Counted from the first letter of the stretch, positions 1 to 7,789 are shown. The stretch is DNA of 16,787 nt from REEB506 sp049317545 (GCA_049317545.1 JBMOIB010000062.1:1-16787); one strand, 5' to 3'. Numbers and translations: made by a program. Notes: generated by a model not told the origin, from the sequence alone.

Positions 1-512
1 GCGGCGTGCCGCAGATCGAAGTGACCTTCGACATCGACGCCAACGGCATCGTCTCTGTCTCGGCAAAGGACAAGGCGACCAGCAAAGAACAGAAGATGCA
101 GATCCAGCCGTCGGGCGGCCTTTCGGAATCTGACATCCAGCGGATGGTCAAGGAAGCCGAAGAGCACGCCGCGGACGATCGCGCCCGCCGCGACATCGCG
201 GAAGCGAAGAACCAAGGCGAAGCCCTCGTCCATTCGACCGAGAAGCAGCTCGCCGAACACGGCGCGAAGGTCTCGGCGGCGGACAAGGCGGCGATCGAAA
301 GCGCGATCGCTGCGCTCAAGACGGCCCTCGAAGGCGACCACGCCAACGAGATCCGCGCCAAGAGCCAAACGCTCGCCCAGGCGGCGATGAAAATCGGCGA
401 GGCCATGTACGCGGGACAGGACGGCGCGGCAGACGACGCCGACAAGTCCGACAGCGGCGTGGTGGACGCCGAGTTCGAAGAAGTGGACGGCCAAAGCAAA
501 AAGAGCGCCTGA
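1..512 (+). CDS. dnaK: Chaperone protein DnaK (Hsp70), 3' part only
   Basis: ATP-dependent Hsp70 chaperone; only about the last 170 residues are in the window and the 5' end lies off the left edge. The reading frame is open from the first bases. It opens in the beta-sandwich substrate-binding domain (GVPQIEVTFDIDANGI, then VSVSAKDKAT), continues into the helical lid (LSESDIQRMVKEAEEHAADD onward) and ends in a disordered acidic tail containing EEVD-like residues (DAEFEEVDGQ), as is usual for DnaK. The GTG at position 6 is an internal codon, not the true start. dnaJ follows 64 bases downstream on the same strand, the classic chaperone pair. The identification is firm from sequence conservation; the missing ATPase domain is a window effect, not a truncation. 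Confidence 0.97.
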   Translation, partial: GVPQIEVTFDIDANGIVSVSAKDKATSKEQKMQIQPSGGLSESDIQRMVKEAEEHAADDRARRDIAEAKNQGEALVHSTEKQLAEHGAKVSAADKAAIESAIAALKTALEGDHANEIRAKSQTLAQAAMKIGEAMYAGQDGAADDADKSDSGVVDAEFEEVDGQSKKSA

Positions 513-519
513 TCGGGCT

Positions 520-548
520 GGCGCCGGCGCGCATGCGACGCCGGCGCC
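520..548 (+). promoter_or_regulatory. Perfect hairpin between dnaK and dnaJ
   Basis: A 10-bp perfect inverted repeat (GGCGCCGGCG at 520-529, CGCCGGCGCC at 539-548) encloses a 9-nt loop starting eight bases after the dnaK stop. No T-run follows, so it is not a standard intrinsic terminator. It could stabilise the dnaK 3' end or reduce read-through into dnaJ, which would fit the usual excess of DnaK over DnaJ. The function is inferred. Confidence 0.5.
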
Positions 549-576
549 GCTCTGATCGCGCGAGGGGGTCGTCCTC

Positions 577-1743
577 ATGCGATGCTATTACGACATCCTC
601 AGCGTGCCTCGGGACGCCGACGCCGGCGCGCTGAAGTCGGCCTTCCGCAAGCTCGCCAAAGAGCATCACCCCGACCTCAGGCCGGGCGACGCCACGGCTG
701 AGGCGGCGTTCAAAGAGATCAACGAGGCCTATGGGATTTTGTCCGATCCCGAAAAGCGCGCCGCGTACGATCGCTACGGCCACGCCGCATTCAACGGCGG
801 CGGCGGGGGCGGCGGCGGCCCATTCGGCGGCGGACAGGGCTTCGGCGGCTTCCAGGATATCTTCAAGGAATTCTTCGGCGAGGACCTCGACGACCTCTTC
901 GGCGGTGGCGGCGGCGGCGGCCGGCGCCGCGCGGCCGAGCGTGGCGCGGACCTTCGTTTCGACGTCGAAGTGACGTTGGAGCAGGCGTTCACCGGCGCCG
1001 AGCGCGAAATCGTCGTGCCTTCGGCCGCCAAGTGCGAGCCGTGCAACGGATCGGGCGCAGCGCCCGGCACCAGTCCGGAAACCTGCGCGACCTGCCAGGG
1101 CCGCGGCCAGGTCATCATGGGCGATCGCGGCGGGTTCTTCCGCGTGGCGCGCACCTGCCCCGCCTGCCAGGGGCGCGGCGCGACGATCAAAACGCCATGC
1201 AAAAGCTGCAGCGGCCGCGGGGCCGTAAAAAAGGACAAACGCCTGGCGGTGAAGATCCCCGCCGGCATCGAGGACGGGCAGCGGATCCGCCTCGCCGGCG
1301 AGGGCGATTCTGGCCCGCGCGGCGGCGCGCCGGGCGATCTGTACATCTTCCTCTCGATCAAACCGCACACCTTCTTCGAACGCGACGGCGCCGATTTGTT
1401 TTGCCGCGCGCACGTGCCAATGGTGACCGCCGCGCTCAGCGGCGAAATCCGCATTCCGACGATCGACGGCAAGGATGCGACGATTTCGGTGCCGGAAGGC
1501 GCGCAATCAGGCCGTCGGCTCGTCCTGCGCGGCCAAGGCATGACCGGCCTCAACACCCGCAACCGCGGCGACCTGCACGTCGAGATCGCGGTGGAGACGC
1601 CGGTCAATCTGTCGGCCAAGCAGCGCAAGCTTCTGCAGGAATTCGCCGAGAGCTGCGGCGAGGAAGCCCACCCGCAAAGCCATGGCTTCTTCGATTCGGT
1701 CCGGCGGTTCTTCGACGCCAAGGGCGACGCGCCCTCGCGGTGA
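577..1743 (+). CDS. dnaJ: Chaperone protein DnaJ (Hsp40)
   Basis: Co-chaperone that delivers substrates to DnaK and stimulates its ATPase; cytoplasmic; 388 aa, normal for a type I DnaJ. Domains in order: J-domain at residues 1-70 with the HPD signature at 31-33; a Gly/Phe-rich linker at about 72-115 with long glycine runs; a zinc-binding domain at 153-215 with four CxxCxGxG repeats starting at Cys153, Cys170, Cys194 and Cys208; then the two C-terminal substrate-binding beta domains (for example GDLYIFLSIKPHTFFERDGADL). All eight zinc cysteines are present. The ATG at 577 is preceded by a GAGGGGGT ribosome-binding site. The gene is downstream of dnaK on the same strand with a strong hairpin between them. 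The residues FFDSVRRFF near the end are usual for proteobacterial DnaJ. Confidence 0.98.
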   Translation: MRCYYDILSVPRDADAGALKSAFRKLAKEHHPDLRPGDATAEAAFKEINEAYGILSDPEKRAAYDRYGHAAFNGGGGGGGGPFGGGQGFGGFQDIFKEFFGEDLDDLFGGGGGGGRRRAAERGADLRFDVEVTLEQAFTGAEREIVVPSAAKCEPCNGSGAAPGTSPETCATCQGRGQVIMGDRGGFFRVARTCPACQGRGATIKTPCKSCSGRGAVKKDKRLAVKIPAGIEDGQRIRLAGEGDSGPRGGAPGDLYIFLSIKPHTFFERDGADLFCRAHVPMVTAALSGEIRIPTIDGKDATISVPEGAQSGRRLVLRGQGMTGLNTRNRGDLHVEIAVETPVNLSAKQRKLLQEFAESCGEEAHPQSHGFFDSVRRFFDAKGDAPSR

Positions 1744-1865
1744 GCGCGGCGCAGGCGCGGCGACCCGGCGATCGCATCGCAGGCGAGCCCTTTTGCGGTG
1801 CAGCGAAGAAATCGGCATAAGGATGCGGGCGCCTCGGCTTGCCGGACGCCGGGGACATTCTTGAC

Positions 1866-4418
1866 GTGGACGCAGCGACGATCCTGACTTTCGCCGGCAT
1901 ATTGGCCTTCGCGCCGGCCGCGATGCTGGCGCTTGGGGTCGTAGCCTTTGTGCGGACGCTTCGCCTGCGCGCCGCCTTGGTGCGCGCCCATGCGCGGATC
2001 GATGCGCTGGAAGCGGCCCTGGCCGGCGGCGGCGCGGCGGCGTTCGATGCGCCTGCGGCCGCCCCGATCGCCCAACCCGCGCCGCAAGCCGCCCCACAAC
2101 CAGTCGCCGCCGCGCCACCGCCCATCCCGCCGCCCCCGCTTCCACCGCCGCCACCGCCGGAACCGCGCGTCGAACTGAAGATCGCCGCGCTCGCCCCGCC
2201 CCCGCCCCGGAACGTTGAACCGGCAGCAGCGCGCGCGTCGGCGGATTGGCTTTCGATTGGCGTCGCTGCGGGGCTGTCCCTCCTTTACGCGGCGATCTGG
2301 GCCGCAACGCAGGCGGCCGCAACACCGCTCATCCCTGCACCTGCAGGCCTTGGCCTGATGGCGGCGCTGGGCGTTGCGGCGCTCGCGCTCAGCCTGCGGC
2401 TCGGTCCGTGGTTCGTGCTGCTTGGTCTCGCGCTCGCCAACGCCGCGCCCGCCCTCGTGGCGCTGGCGCGACCGGCGCCGGCCGTCCTGTTCACCTATCT
2501 CGCCGCCGTTGCGGCGGCGGCGCTCGCGATTGTCCGGCTCCGCGATTGGCGGCTTTTGTCCTGGTTCGCGCTCGCCGCCGCTTTGGTCTGGCCAGGCCTG
2601 TGGCTCGCCCTCGCCTTCAACGGGACGAGCCAGATCGCCGTCTCGACTTACATCGCCGCGATCGCCGCGCTGGCGGCGGCGTTCGGCTGGACTGGCGCAC
2701 GAGACAGCCTGATCGCGGCCCCGAACGAAGGCGCGGCCGTGGCCGGCTCGGGCATCATCGGGGCGAGCCTTATGCTGCTCGGATTGACGCATGTGACCGG
2801 TCATGGCGTCGCGCCGTCGACGGCGCTGTTCGCGCTGGCGATCGCCGCGGTCGCAGCAGCGGTGTTCCGCGAGGGGCTCGCCTTCGCCGCGATCGGCGCC
2901 GTGGGCCTCGGAATCGCGGCGTTGATCGACTGGCCGGCCCTTCCTCCAGCGAGCGGAATCGGGCCCCACATCGTGCTCGGTCTCTCCGGACTCGTCGGCT
3001 CGGGGGGCGCGCTCGCATTCGCCGCCAGCATCGGCGGATGGATGATGATGGCGCGCCACGCGCGACCGGTCGTCGGCGCGTCGCTCGCAGCGCTCGCGCC
3101 GCCGCTCATTCTCGCCGCCCTCTTTTGGAAGGCCGATGGATTCGGCCCTGCCTGGGGCTGGAGCCTGACCGCGCTTTCCCTGGCTGGATTGATGGCTGCG
3201 ACGATGGCGCAGATCGTCAAGACCGTCGGGCGCACGCCCGGCGCGACCGGGCCGACCGGCGCCTTCGCGATTGGCGCCGCGACAGCTGCAGCCTTCGCAG
3301 TCGGCTTCACGCTCCATGGATTTCCGCTCGGCGCAGGCTTGGCCCTGATTGCGCCGGCCTGCGCCTGGTTCGATCGCCAATACAACGTGCCCGCCCTGAA
3401 GGCCTGTGCGGCGATCGCCGCCGCATGCGCGGTGATCCTGCTCCTTCCGCCGCTCGCGCTGTTCCACACGGTCGCCGCGACGCCGCTGCTCAATGAAATT
3501 CTGCCCAGTTACGTCGTGGCCGCGGGCGCGCTGATCCTGGCGGCGCGCCTGTTCGATCAGACCGTCGGCCGCGACGACACCTTGCTCGTCCAAACGCTGG
3601 AAGCGGCGGGGCTGCTCCTCGTCGCGGTGCTGCTGTCTGCGGAAGTCCGCCACCTCGTGAACGGCGGCGCGCTCACGGCGCCCTACGCGCAGCTAGCCGA
3701 GGTCGGCGGCCATTCGATCGTTTGGCTGTGCTACGCGCTGGCGCTGGCGTGGCGGTTCGGCGCGAAGCCGCGGCCGCTGTTGTTCTTCGCCGAAGCGATC
3801 GCCTTTGGCGCAGCAATGGCGAATGCCGCGATCATGGGCCTCGTGGTCGTCAACCCCTGGTGGGGGATCGCGCCCGCGGCCTCTCCGGGCGTGCCCGTCG
3901 CCAATGCGCTGGCGTTGGCGTATGGGGCGCCGGCGCTGCTGCTCGCCGGCTACGCCGTACTGCGCGCTTCGCAAGGCATGGTCGGTCGCTCCGGCGCCGC
4001 GGCGGGCGCGGCCGCGCTGCTTGCCTTCGTCAACGTGACGCTGGAAGTCCGTCGCTTCGCGCACGGCGCAGACAACCTGCAATCCCCGCCGATCGGTATC
4101 GGCGAAGGCTGGGCGATGCTTGCGGCTTGGGGCGCACTGGCCGCCGCGCTCGTCCTTTTGGGACTGTGGCGGCGCAGTCGCCTTCTGGTTCTCGCCTCGC
4201 TTGCAATAGCGATCGCCGCTGCCGTGAAGGGCTTTCTGTTCGATGCCCCGGCGCTCGAGGGGCTCACCCGCGCCCTGGCGTTCTTCGCGCTCGCGGCCGC
4301 GGCCCTGCTGCTCGCATTCGGCTATATGCGCGCCCTTGGCCCACGGCCGGCGACGGCCCCGGTCTTCCGCCCACCGACGGGCGATCCGAACCTCGCGCCG
4401 CCGCAGGACATACGCTGA
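1866..4418 (+). CDS. DUF2339 family polytopic membrane protein
   Basis: Large inner-membrane protein of about 850 aa resembling the DUF2339 family; biochemical function is not known. An N-terminal hydrophobic segment (residues about 4-27) is followed by a short helical stretch (RAHARIDALEAAL), an Ala/Pro-rich linker with a polyproline run encoded at about 2110-2165, and then a long series of Ala/Leu/Gly-rich transmembrane segments continuing almost to the C-terminus. The start is uncertain. GTG at 1866 has GGGGA ten bases upstream and is preferred here; an in-frame TTG at 1839 would add nine residues but lacks a well-spaced ribosome-binding site. The stop TGA overlaps the dapB ATG by one base (TGATG), so the two are probably translationally coupled. 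Its link to lysine or cell-wall synthesis rests only on this position. Confidence 0.85.
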   Translation: MDAATILTFAGILAFAPAAMLALGVVAFVRTLRLRAALVRAHARIDALEAALAGGGAAAFDAPAAAPIAQPAPQAAPQPVAAAPPPIPPPPLPPPPPPEPRVELKIAALAPPPPRNVEPAAARASADWLSIGVAAGLSLLYAAIWAATQAAATPLIPAPAGLGLMAALGVAALALSLRLGPWFVLLGLALANAAPALVALARPAPAVLFTYLAAVAAAALAIVRLRDWRLLSWFALAAALVWPGLWLALAFNGTSQIAVSTYIAAIAALAAAFGWTGARDSLIAAPNEGAAVAGSGIIGASLMLLGLTHVTGHGVAPSTALFALAIAAVAAAVFREGLAFAAIGAVGLGIAALIDWPALPPASGIGPHIVLGLSGLVGSGGALAFAASIGGWMMMARHARPVVGASLAALAPPLILAALFWKADGFGPAWGWSLTALSLAGLMAATMAQIVKTVGRTPGATGPTGAFAIGAATAAAFAVGFTLHGFPLGAGLALIAPACAWFDRQYNVPALKACAAIAAACAVILLLPPLALFHTVAATPLLNEILPSYVVAAGALILAARLFDQTVGRDDTLLVQTLEAAGLLLVAVLLSAEVRHLVNGGALTAPYAQLAEVGGHSIVWLCYALALAWRFGAKPRPLLFFAEAIAFGAAMANAAIMGLVVVNPWWGIAPAASPGVPVANALALAYGAPALLLAGYAVLRASQGMVGRSGAAAGAAALLAFVNVTLEVRRFAHGADNLQSPPIGIGEGWAMLAAWGALAAALVLLGLWRRSRLLVLASLAIAIAAAVKGFLFDAPALEGLTRALAFFALAAAALLLAFGYMRALGPRPATAPVFRPPTGDPNLAPPQDIR

Positions 4419-5227
4419 TGACCATAACCCCCGCCCCTCTTCGCGTGGCGATCGCCGGCGCCGCCGGGCGCATGGGCGCAGCTCTCATCCGCGCGGCGCA
4501 TGGCGCCGGCGCGACCATCGTCGCGGCGGTCGAGCGCCCCGATGCGCCCGCCCTGGGCCGCGACGCCGGCGCCCTCGCCGGACTCGACCCGATCGGCGTT
4601 CCGGTCACGGACGATCCCGCCGCGATCCCGCCGTGCGACGCCTTCATCGACTTCACCACACCCGCGGCGACGCGCGCGGCGCTCTCGCGTCTGCCCGACG
4701 GCGTCGCCGCGATCATCGGCACGACCGGCCTCTCGACCGATGACGAGGCCGCTATCGCCGCCGCAGCCGGCGCGCGCGCGATCGTCAAATCCGGCAATTT
4801 CAGCCTGGGCGTGAACCTGCTCGCCGCATTGGTGCGCCAGGCGGCGCAGCGGCTCGGCCCCGACTGGGACATCGAGATCCAGGAAGCGCACCATCGTCTG
4901 AAGGTCGACGCACCATCCGGCACGGCGCTCCTTCTGGGTGAGGCCGCCGCCGCCGGGCGCGGCGCGGCCCTCGGCGATCTGCGCAGCCCGCCCTACGACG
5001 GCCAGACAGGCCCGCGCCGGGAAGGCGCGATCGGCTTCGCCGTGCGGCGCGGCGGCGGGATCATCGGCGAGCACGAAGTGATGTTCGCGGCCGAGGCCGA
5101 GACGATCAGGCTTTCGCATGTCGCGCTCGACAGAAGCTTGTTCGCCAAGGGCGCGCTTGCGGCCGCAAGCTGGGCCAAAGGCCGCGCGCCGGGCCTTTAT
5201 GCGATGAGCGACGTTTTGGGCCTTTAA
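4418..5227 (+). CDS. dapB: 4-hydroxy-tetrahydrodipicolinate reductase
   Basis: Reduces 4-hydroxy-tetrahydrodipicolinate with NAD(P)H in the diaminopimelate/lysine pathway, supplying peptidoglycan and protein synthesis; cytoplasmic. 269 aa, the usual length. The N-terminal Rossmann fold carries the dinucleotide-binding GAAGRMG at residues 14-20. GTTG follows in IIGTTGLS, and SGNFSLGVN lines the active site. The signature EAHHRLKVDAPSGTA contains His158, His159 and Lys162, which align with His159, His160 and Lys163 of E. coli DapB. The C-terminal part (GEHEVMFA, HVALDRSLFAKGAL) is complete. The ATG is fused to the stop of the DUF2339 gene as TGATG. The stop TAA overlaps the stop of the convergent DUF2244 gene inside the palindrome TTAA at 5224-5227, leaving no room for a terminator between them. 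Confidence 0.97.
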   Translation: MTITPAPLRVAIAGAAGRMGAALIRAAHGAGATIVAAVERPDAPALGRDAGALAGLDPIGVPVTDDPAAIPPCDAFIDFTTPAATRAALSRLPDGVAAIIGTTGLSTDDEAAIAAAAGARAIVKSGNFSLGVNLLAALVRQAAQRLGPDWDIEIQEAHHRLKVDAPSGTALLLGEAAAAGRGAALGDLRSPPYDGQTGPRREGAIGFAVRRGGGIIGEHEVMFAAEAETIRLSHVALDRSLFAKGALAAASWAKGRAPGLYAMSDVLGL

Positions 5228-5721
5228 CGGGCGCCGCGTGCGCGCCGCAGCGCGCCGGACAGCGCTTCGGCGAAATCTTCCCGCTCCTGCGGCGAGAGGC
5301 ATTGGGCGACCGCCAAGGAGCGTCCGCCGGCCGCCAGAACGAGCGCCTTGTCGGCCGTCTCGACGCGCACCCATTGCGGATGAACGATCCAATGATCGGC
5401 CCCGCCCCGCGCCGGTTCGCGCCAGACATGCAGGCGATCAGCGGCGACGAGCACGCGCTCGCGCGCGCGGCCACTGCGATAGTTCCAATAAAAGGCGCCG
5501 GCGAGCAGCACCACGTCGAGGCCCATGAAACCGGCCACCGGATAGGCCCCGGCCAGAATGAAGCCGACCGCGACCAGGATGTTGATGAGCGCAAAGCCAG
5601 CGATCAGCAGACCGAACGCGGCCCGACTGAGCGAGCGGTTGGGCCGCAGCACGGCGTCGAGAAATATGGGCCCGGGCGCGGGAGCGGGCGGACCTTCGAG
5701 GCGCTTCCATTGCGGCGACAT
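5224..5721 (-). CDS. DUF2244 domain-containing membrane protein
   Basis: Resembles the DUF2244 family of small integral membrane proteins of unknown function common in alphaproteobacteria. The protein (165 aa from this start) has the family opening PIFLDAVLRPNRSLS, two adjacent transmembrane helices (about residues 33-75, AAFGLLIAGFALINILVAVG then MGLDVVLLAGAFYW), and a soluble C-terminal half of beta strands (HWIVHPQWVRVE) and a final helix. Start choice: ATG at 5721 begins MSPQWKRLEG; an in-frame ATG at 5769 would add an arginine-rich 16-residue leader that does not look conserved. Neither has a strong ribosome-binding site. It is divergent from nth (ATG 5794) and convergent with dapB, sharing TTAA. 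The position next to nth and dapB says nothing clear about function. Confidence 0.85.
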   Translation of the reverse strand: MSPQWKRLEGPPAPAPGPIFLDAVLRPNRSLSRAAFGLLIAGFALINILVAVGFILAGAYPVAGFMGLDVVLLAGAFYWNYRSGRARERVLVAADRLHVWREPARGGADHWIVHPQWVRVETADKALVLAAGGRSLAVAQCLSPQEREDFAEALSGALRRARGAR

Positions 5722-5793
5722 GGACGTAAGTGTGGAGCGACAAGCCCGCCTCGCCAAGGGGCGGCGCATCTTGAATTGCTCTTGAGACCATCA

Positions 5794-6501
5794 ATGACGG
5801 ACACCCCTGCTCGCCTCACCAGCCGTCAGGCCGCCGCGCTCTACAAGCGCCTGGCCGAGCGCGACCCAGCGCCCAAGACCGAGCTCGATTTCACCTCCCC
5901 CTACACGCTCCTGGTCGCCGTTGTGCTGAGCGCGCAGGCGACCGACAAGGGCGTCAACAAGGCGACCAAGGGACTGTTCGCCGCGGCCGATACGCCTGCC
6001 AAAATGGTCGCGCTCGGCGAGGACGGCATCGCCAGCCACGTCAAGACGATTGGGCTTTGGCGCAACAAGGCCAAGAACGTGCTGGCGCTAAGCGCCGCCC
6101 TCCTCGCCGAGCACGGCGGAGAGGTGCCAGCTGATCGGGCGGCGCTAGAGAAGCTGCCAGGCGTGGGCCGAAAGACGGCGAGCGTCGTGCTGGCCGAGGC
6201 TTTTGGACAGGCGGCGATCGCGGTCGATACGCACGTCTTCCGCGTCGCCAACCGCACCGGGCTTGCGGCGGCGAAAACGCCGGACGCTGTGGAAGACCAG
6301 TTGATGGCGATCACGCCGAAGCGCTTCCTTCATGGCGCGCACCACTGGCTCATTCTGCATGGCCGCTATACGTGTGTGGCGCGCAGCCCCAAATGCCCCG
6401 AATGCGCCGTCAGCGCGATGTGCCTCTATCCCGACAAGGCCGTCGCCAAGGCGCGCGCCAAAGCACCGGCCGCATCGGGCGCGAAAACCAAGAACAAATA
6501 A
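5794..6501 (+). CDS. nth: Endonuclease III (DNA glycosylase/AP lyase)
   Basis: Base-excision repair enzyme that removes oxidised pyrimidines and cleaves the abasic site; 235 aa. The helix-hairpin-helix is LPGVGRKTASVVL with catalytic Lys127; the catalytic Asp145 lies in VDTHVFRVANRTG. Their spacing equals Lys120/Asp138 of the E. coli enzyme. The [4Fe-4S] cluster ligands Cys194, Cys201, Cys204 and Cys210 have exact C-x6-C-x2-C-x5-C spacing. The start MTDTPARLTSRQ at 5794 gives a family-typical N-terminus; the frame stays open much further upstream but that part is antisense to the DUF2244 gene. After Cys210 there is a 25-residue Ala/Lys-rich tail, longer than in E. coli, and this whole tail is antisense to the end of the convergent ATP-grasp gene. 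Confidence 0.97.
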   Translation: MTDTPARLTSRQAAALYKRLAERDPAPKTELDFTSPYTLLVAVVLSAQATDKGVNKATKGLFAAADTPAKMVALGEDGIASHVKTIGLWRNKAKNVLALSAALLAEHGGEVPADRAALEKLPGVGRKTASVVLAEAFGQAAIAVDTHVFRVANRTGLAAAKTPDAVEDQLMAITPKRFLHGAHHWLILHGRYTCVARSPKCPECAVSAMCLYPDKAVAKARAKAPAASGAKTKNK

Positions 6502-7319
6502 GGCTCGATCGCCTCGACCTCGATCACGAGCGGCGCGCCGTCGGGCCCATCGACCAGATCGACGCGCGCATAGAGCATGCCGCCCGGAGAGGCGGCGATC
6601 GCGGCGTGCGCGACCTCCATCTGCGCCGGGCTCGCGACGCCGGCGGCGAATTGCGCGCCGTCGACATTGGCGTACCAGTGTCCCGCCGCCGGGCGCTTGC
6701 GGATCGTGTGCGCGACGGCGCCGCCGAACATGAAGATCGACGTTTCGCCGGCGGTTTGGATCGACGGCAGGAACGGCTGCAGCATCGCCGCGCCAGGCGG
6801 CGCCGCGATCAGGTCCGCAGGCGACCAGGCGTTGCGCCGAACCCGGATCGTGTTCTGCGAACCGGCGCCGACCTGCGGCTTGACGACGAGCTCGGCGGTC
6901 TCGAAGGCGTCGAACGCGCGCAGCACGTCCTCCGGCGTGGGCGTCTCCGTCCAAACCGTGGGAATCGTCGGCACGCCACGCGCGGCGAGGCCTTGCAGGT
7001 AGGTCTTGCGCGCGTTCCAGGCGATCACCTCGGCCGGATTGAAGACGCGCAGGCCTTCAGACTCGAGCGTCGCGATGCGCGCGCGGAACTCCTGCGGACG
7101 CTTCGCATAGTCCCAGGTCGAGCGGATCAAGGCGGCGTCGAAACCAGCCTGCGCAAGATCGGGATCGTCCCAGAGGCGGATTTCGAAATTGATCCCCGCA
7201 GCACGGGCCGCCGGCTCAAACAGGACGAAATCGTCCGCATCCGGCGCCGGCAATTCGCCGCGCTGCAGTGGGCCACCCCGCCAGGAGGATCCCGTGAGAT
7301 AAGCGACGCGGAGGCTCAT
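6426..7319 (-). CDS. ATP-grasp ligase-like protein (RimK/DcsG-like)
   Basis: A 297-aa protein resembling the ATP-grasp superfamily, especially RimK/glutathione-synthetase-like members annotated near DcsG (O-ureido-serine cyclo-ligase). The N-terminal pre-ATP-grasp part contains DAALIRSTWDYAKRPQEF and a NPAEVIAWNARKTYLQGLAA stretch with a candidate ATP-contacting lysine. The ATP-grasp core follows: ELVVKPQVGAGSQNT with the nucleotide-binding Lys and a Gly-rich loop, then MLQPFLPSI, ETSIFMFGG, and the metal-binding end VIEVEAIEP. Such enzymes form carboxylate-amine bonds with ATP; the substrate here cannot be read. Start ATG 7319 overlaps the stop of the lipoprotein gene as ATGA, indicating translational coupling. 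The 3' end overlaps nth by 76 bp in the opposite direction. Family is well supported; DcsG activity specifically is not. Confidence 0.88.
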   Translation of the reverse strand: MSLRVAYLTGSSWRGGPLQRGELPAPDADDFVLFEPAARAAGINFEIRLWDDPDLAQAGFDAALIRSTWDYAKRPQEFRARIATLESEGLRVFNPAEVIAWNARKTYLQGLAARGVPTIPTVWTETPTPEDVLRAFDAFETAELVVKPQVGAGSQNTIRVRRNAWSPADLIAAPPGAAMLQPFLPSIQTAGETSIFMFGGAVAHTIRKRPAAGHWYANVDGAQFAAGVASPAQMEVAHAAIAASPGGMLYARVDLVDGPDGAPLVIEVEAIEPYLFLVFAPDAAGALARALATALSG

Positions 7320-7705
7320 GAGGTCGGCCCTGAGCGCGCTTTCGCGGACGCTGCGCATTGGGCCTGCGACGGCGCCGGCGCGCCGGGCCTCGGCGGATCG
7401 GCCTGGACGAACGTCAAGCGCAGCCTGCCCTGACGATCCGTCGAAAAACCAAGCGCCAGCGCGCAGTCGGGCAGGCGCCAGGCGAGCATCGCGCCGGCCC
7501 CTTCGCGGCGATCCACGTCGGGCCGACCGAGCGCCGCGATCACCGCCTCGGGACCGGGCGCGTCCGGCCGTCCTGCGGCGTCGAGCAGCGTTGCGGCGCC
7601 CGCGCCGCTCCAGGACCGCTCCGAGGTCGAAATGGGCATCGTGGCGACGGGGCCGCCGCCGCAGCCGGCGAGCGCCGCGGCCAGAACCAAGGCTGATCTG
7701 TTCAT
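7316..7705 (-). CDS. Small predicted lipoprotein, function unknown
   Basis: Not recognised as a named family. 129 aa starting MNRSALVLAAALAGCGGG: a signal peptide with lipobox LAGC at residues 12-15, so Cys15 should be lipidated; residue +2 is Gly rather than Asp, which favours outer-membrane sorting by analogy with enterobacteria. The rest is a small periplasmic domain (about 30-110) with a predicted alternating pattern (DAAGRPDAPGPEAVIAALGR, MLAWRLPDCALALGFSTD, GRLRLTFVQAD). A second Cys in LPDCALAL could pair with the Cys near the end (QAQCAAS). Several upstream in-frame ATG codons would lengthen it, but only the 7705 start gives a lipoprotein signal. The stop TGA overlaps the ATP-grasp start. 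Divergent from the kinase gene, with an 84-bp gap that must hold both promoters; none was convincingly seen. Confidence 0.75.
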   Translation of the reverse strand: MNRSALVLAAALAGCGGGPVATMPISTSERSWSGAGAATLLDAAGRPDAPGPEAVIAALGRPDVDRREGAGAMLAWRLPDCALALGFSTDRQGRLRLTFVQADPPRPGAPAPSQAQCAASAKARSGPTS

Positions 7706-7789
7706 GGCGCCCCTCCTGCCCGTTCGGCCGCCGCTTCGCAACGCCCTCTCGCCTTGCCATCAAACGTTCGTCGTGGAACACGCTCGCCC

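Noticed and set aside
780..930. GGCGGC-rich simple repeats
   Set aside because: They encode the expected Gly/Phe linker of DnaJ.
316..1506. A 396-codon minus-strand frame over dnaK and dnaJ
   Set aside because: It is the mirror of conserved dnaK/dnaJ codons, with Ala/Arg-rich composition and no recognisable motif.
2110..2165. Repetitive CCGCC-rich tract that could suggest a repeat array
   Set aside because: It encodes a polyproline linker in the DUF2339 protein; there are no regular repeat and spacer units, so it is not CRISPR.
774..3653. A 959-codon minus-strand open frame across dnaJ and the DUF2339 gene
   Set aside because: It is antisense to two well-supported genes, is dominated by Arg/Gly/Pro low-complexity sequence and matches no known family; long antisense frames are expected in GC-rich coding DNA.
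6372..7433. A 353-codon plus-strand frame opposite the ATP-grasp gene
   Set aside because: It is Arg-rich with no domain features, while the opposite strand carries clear ATP-grasp motifs.
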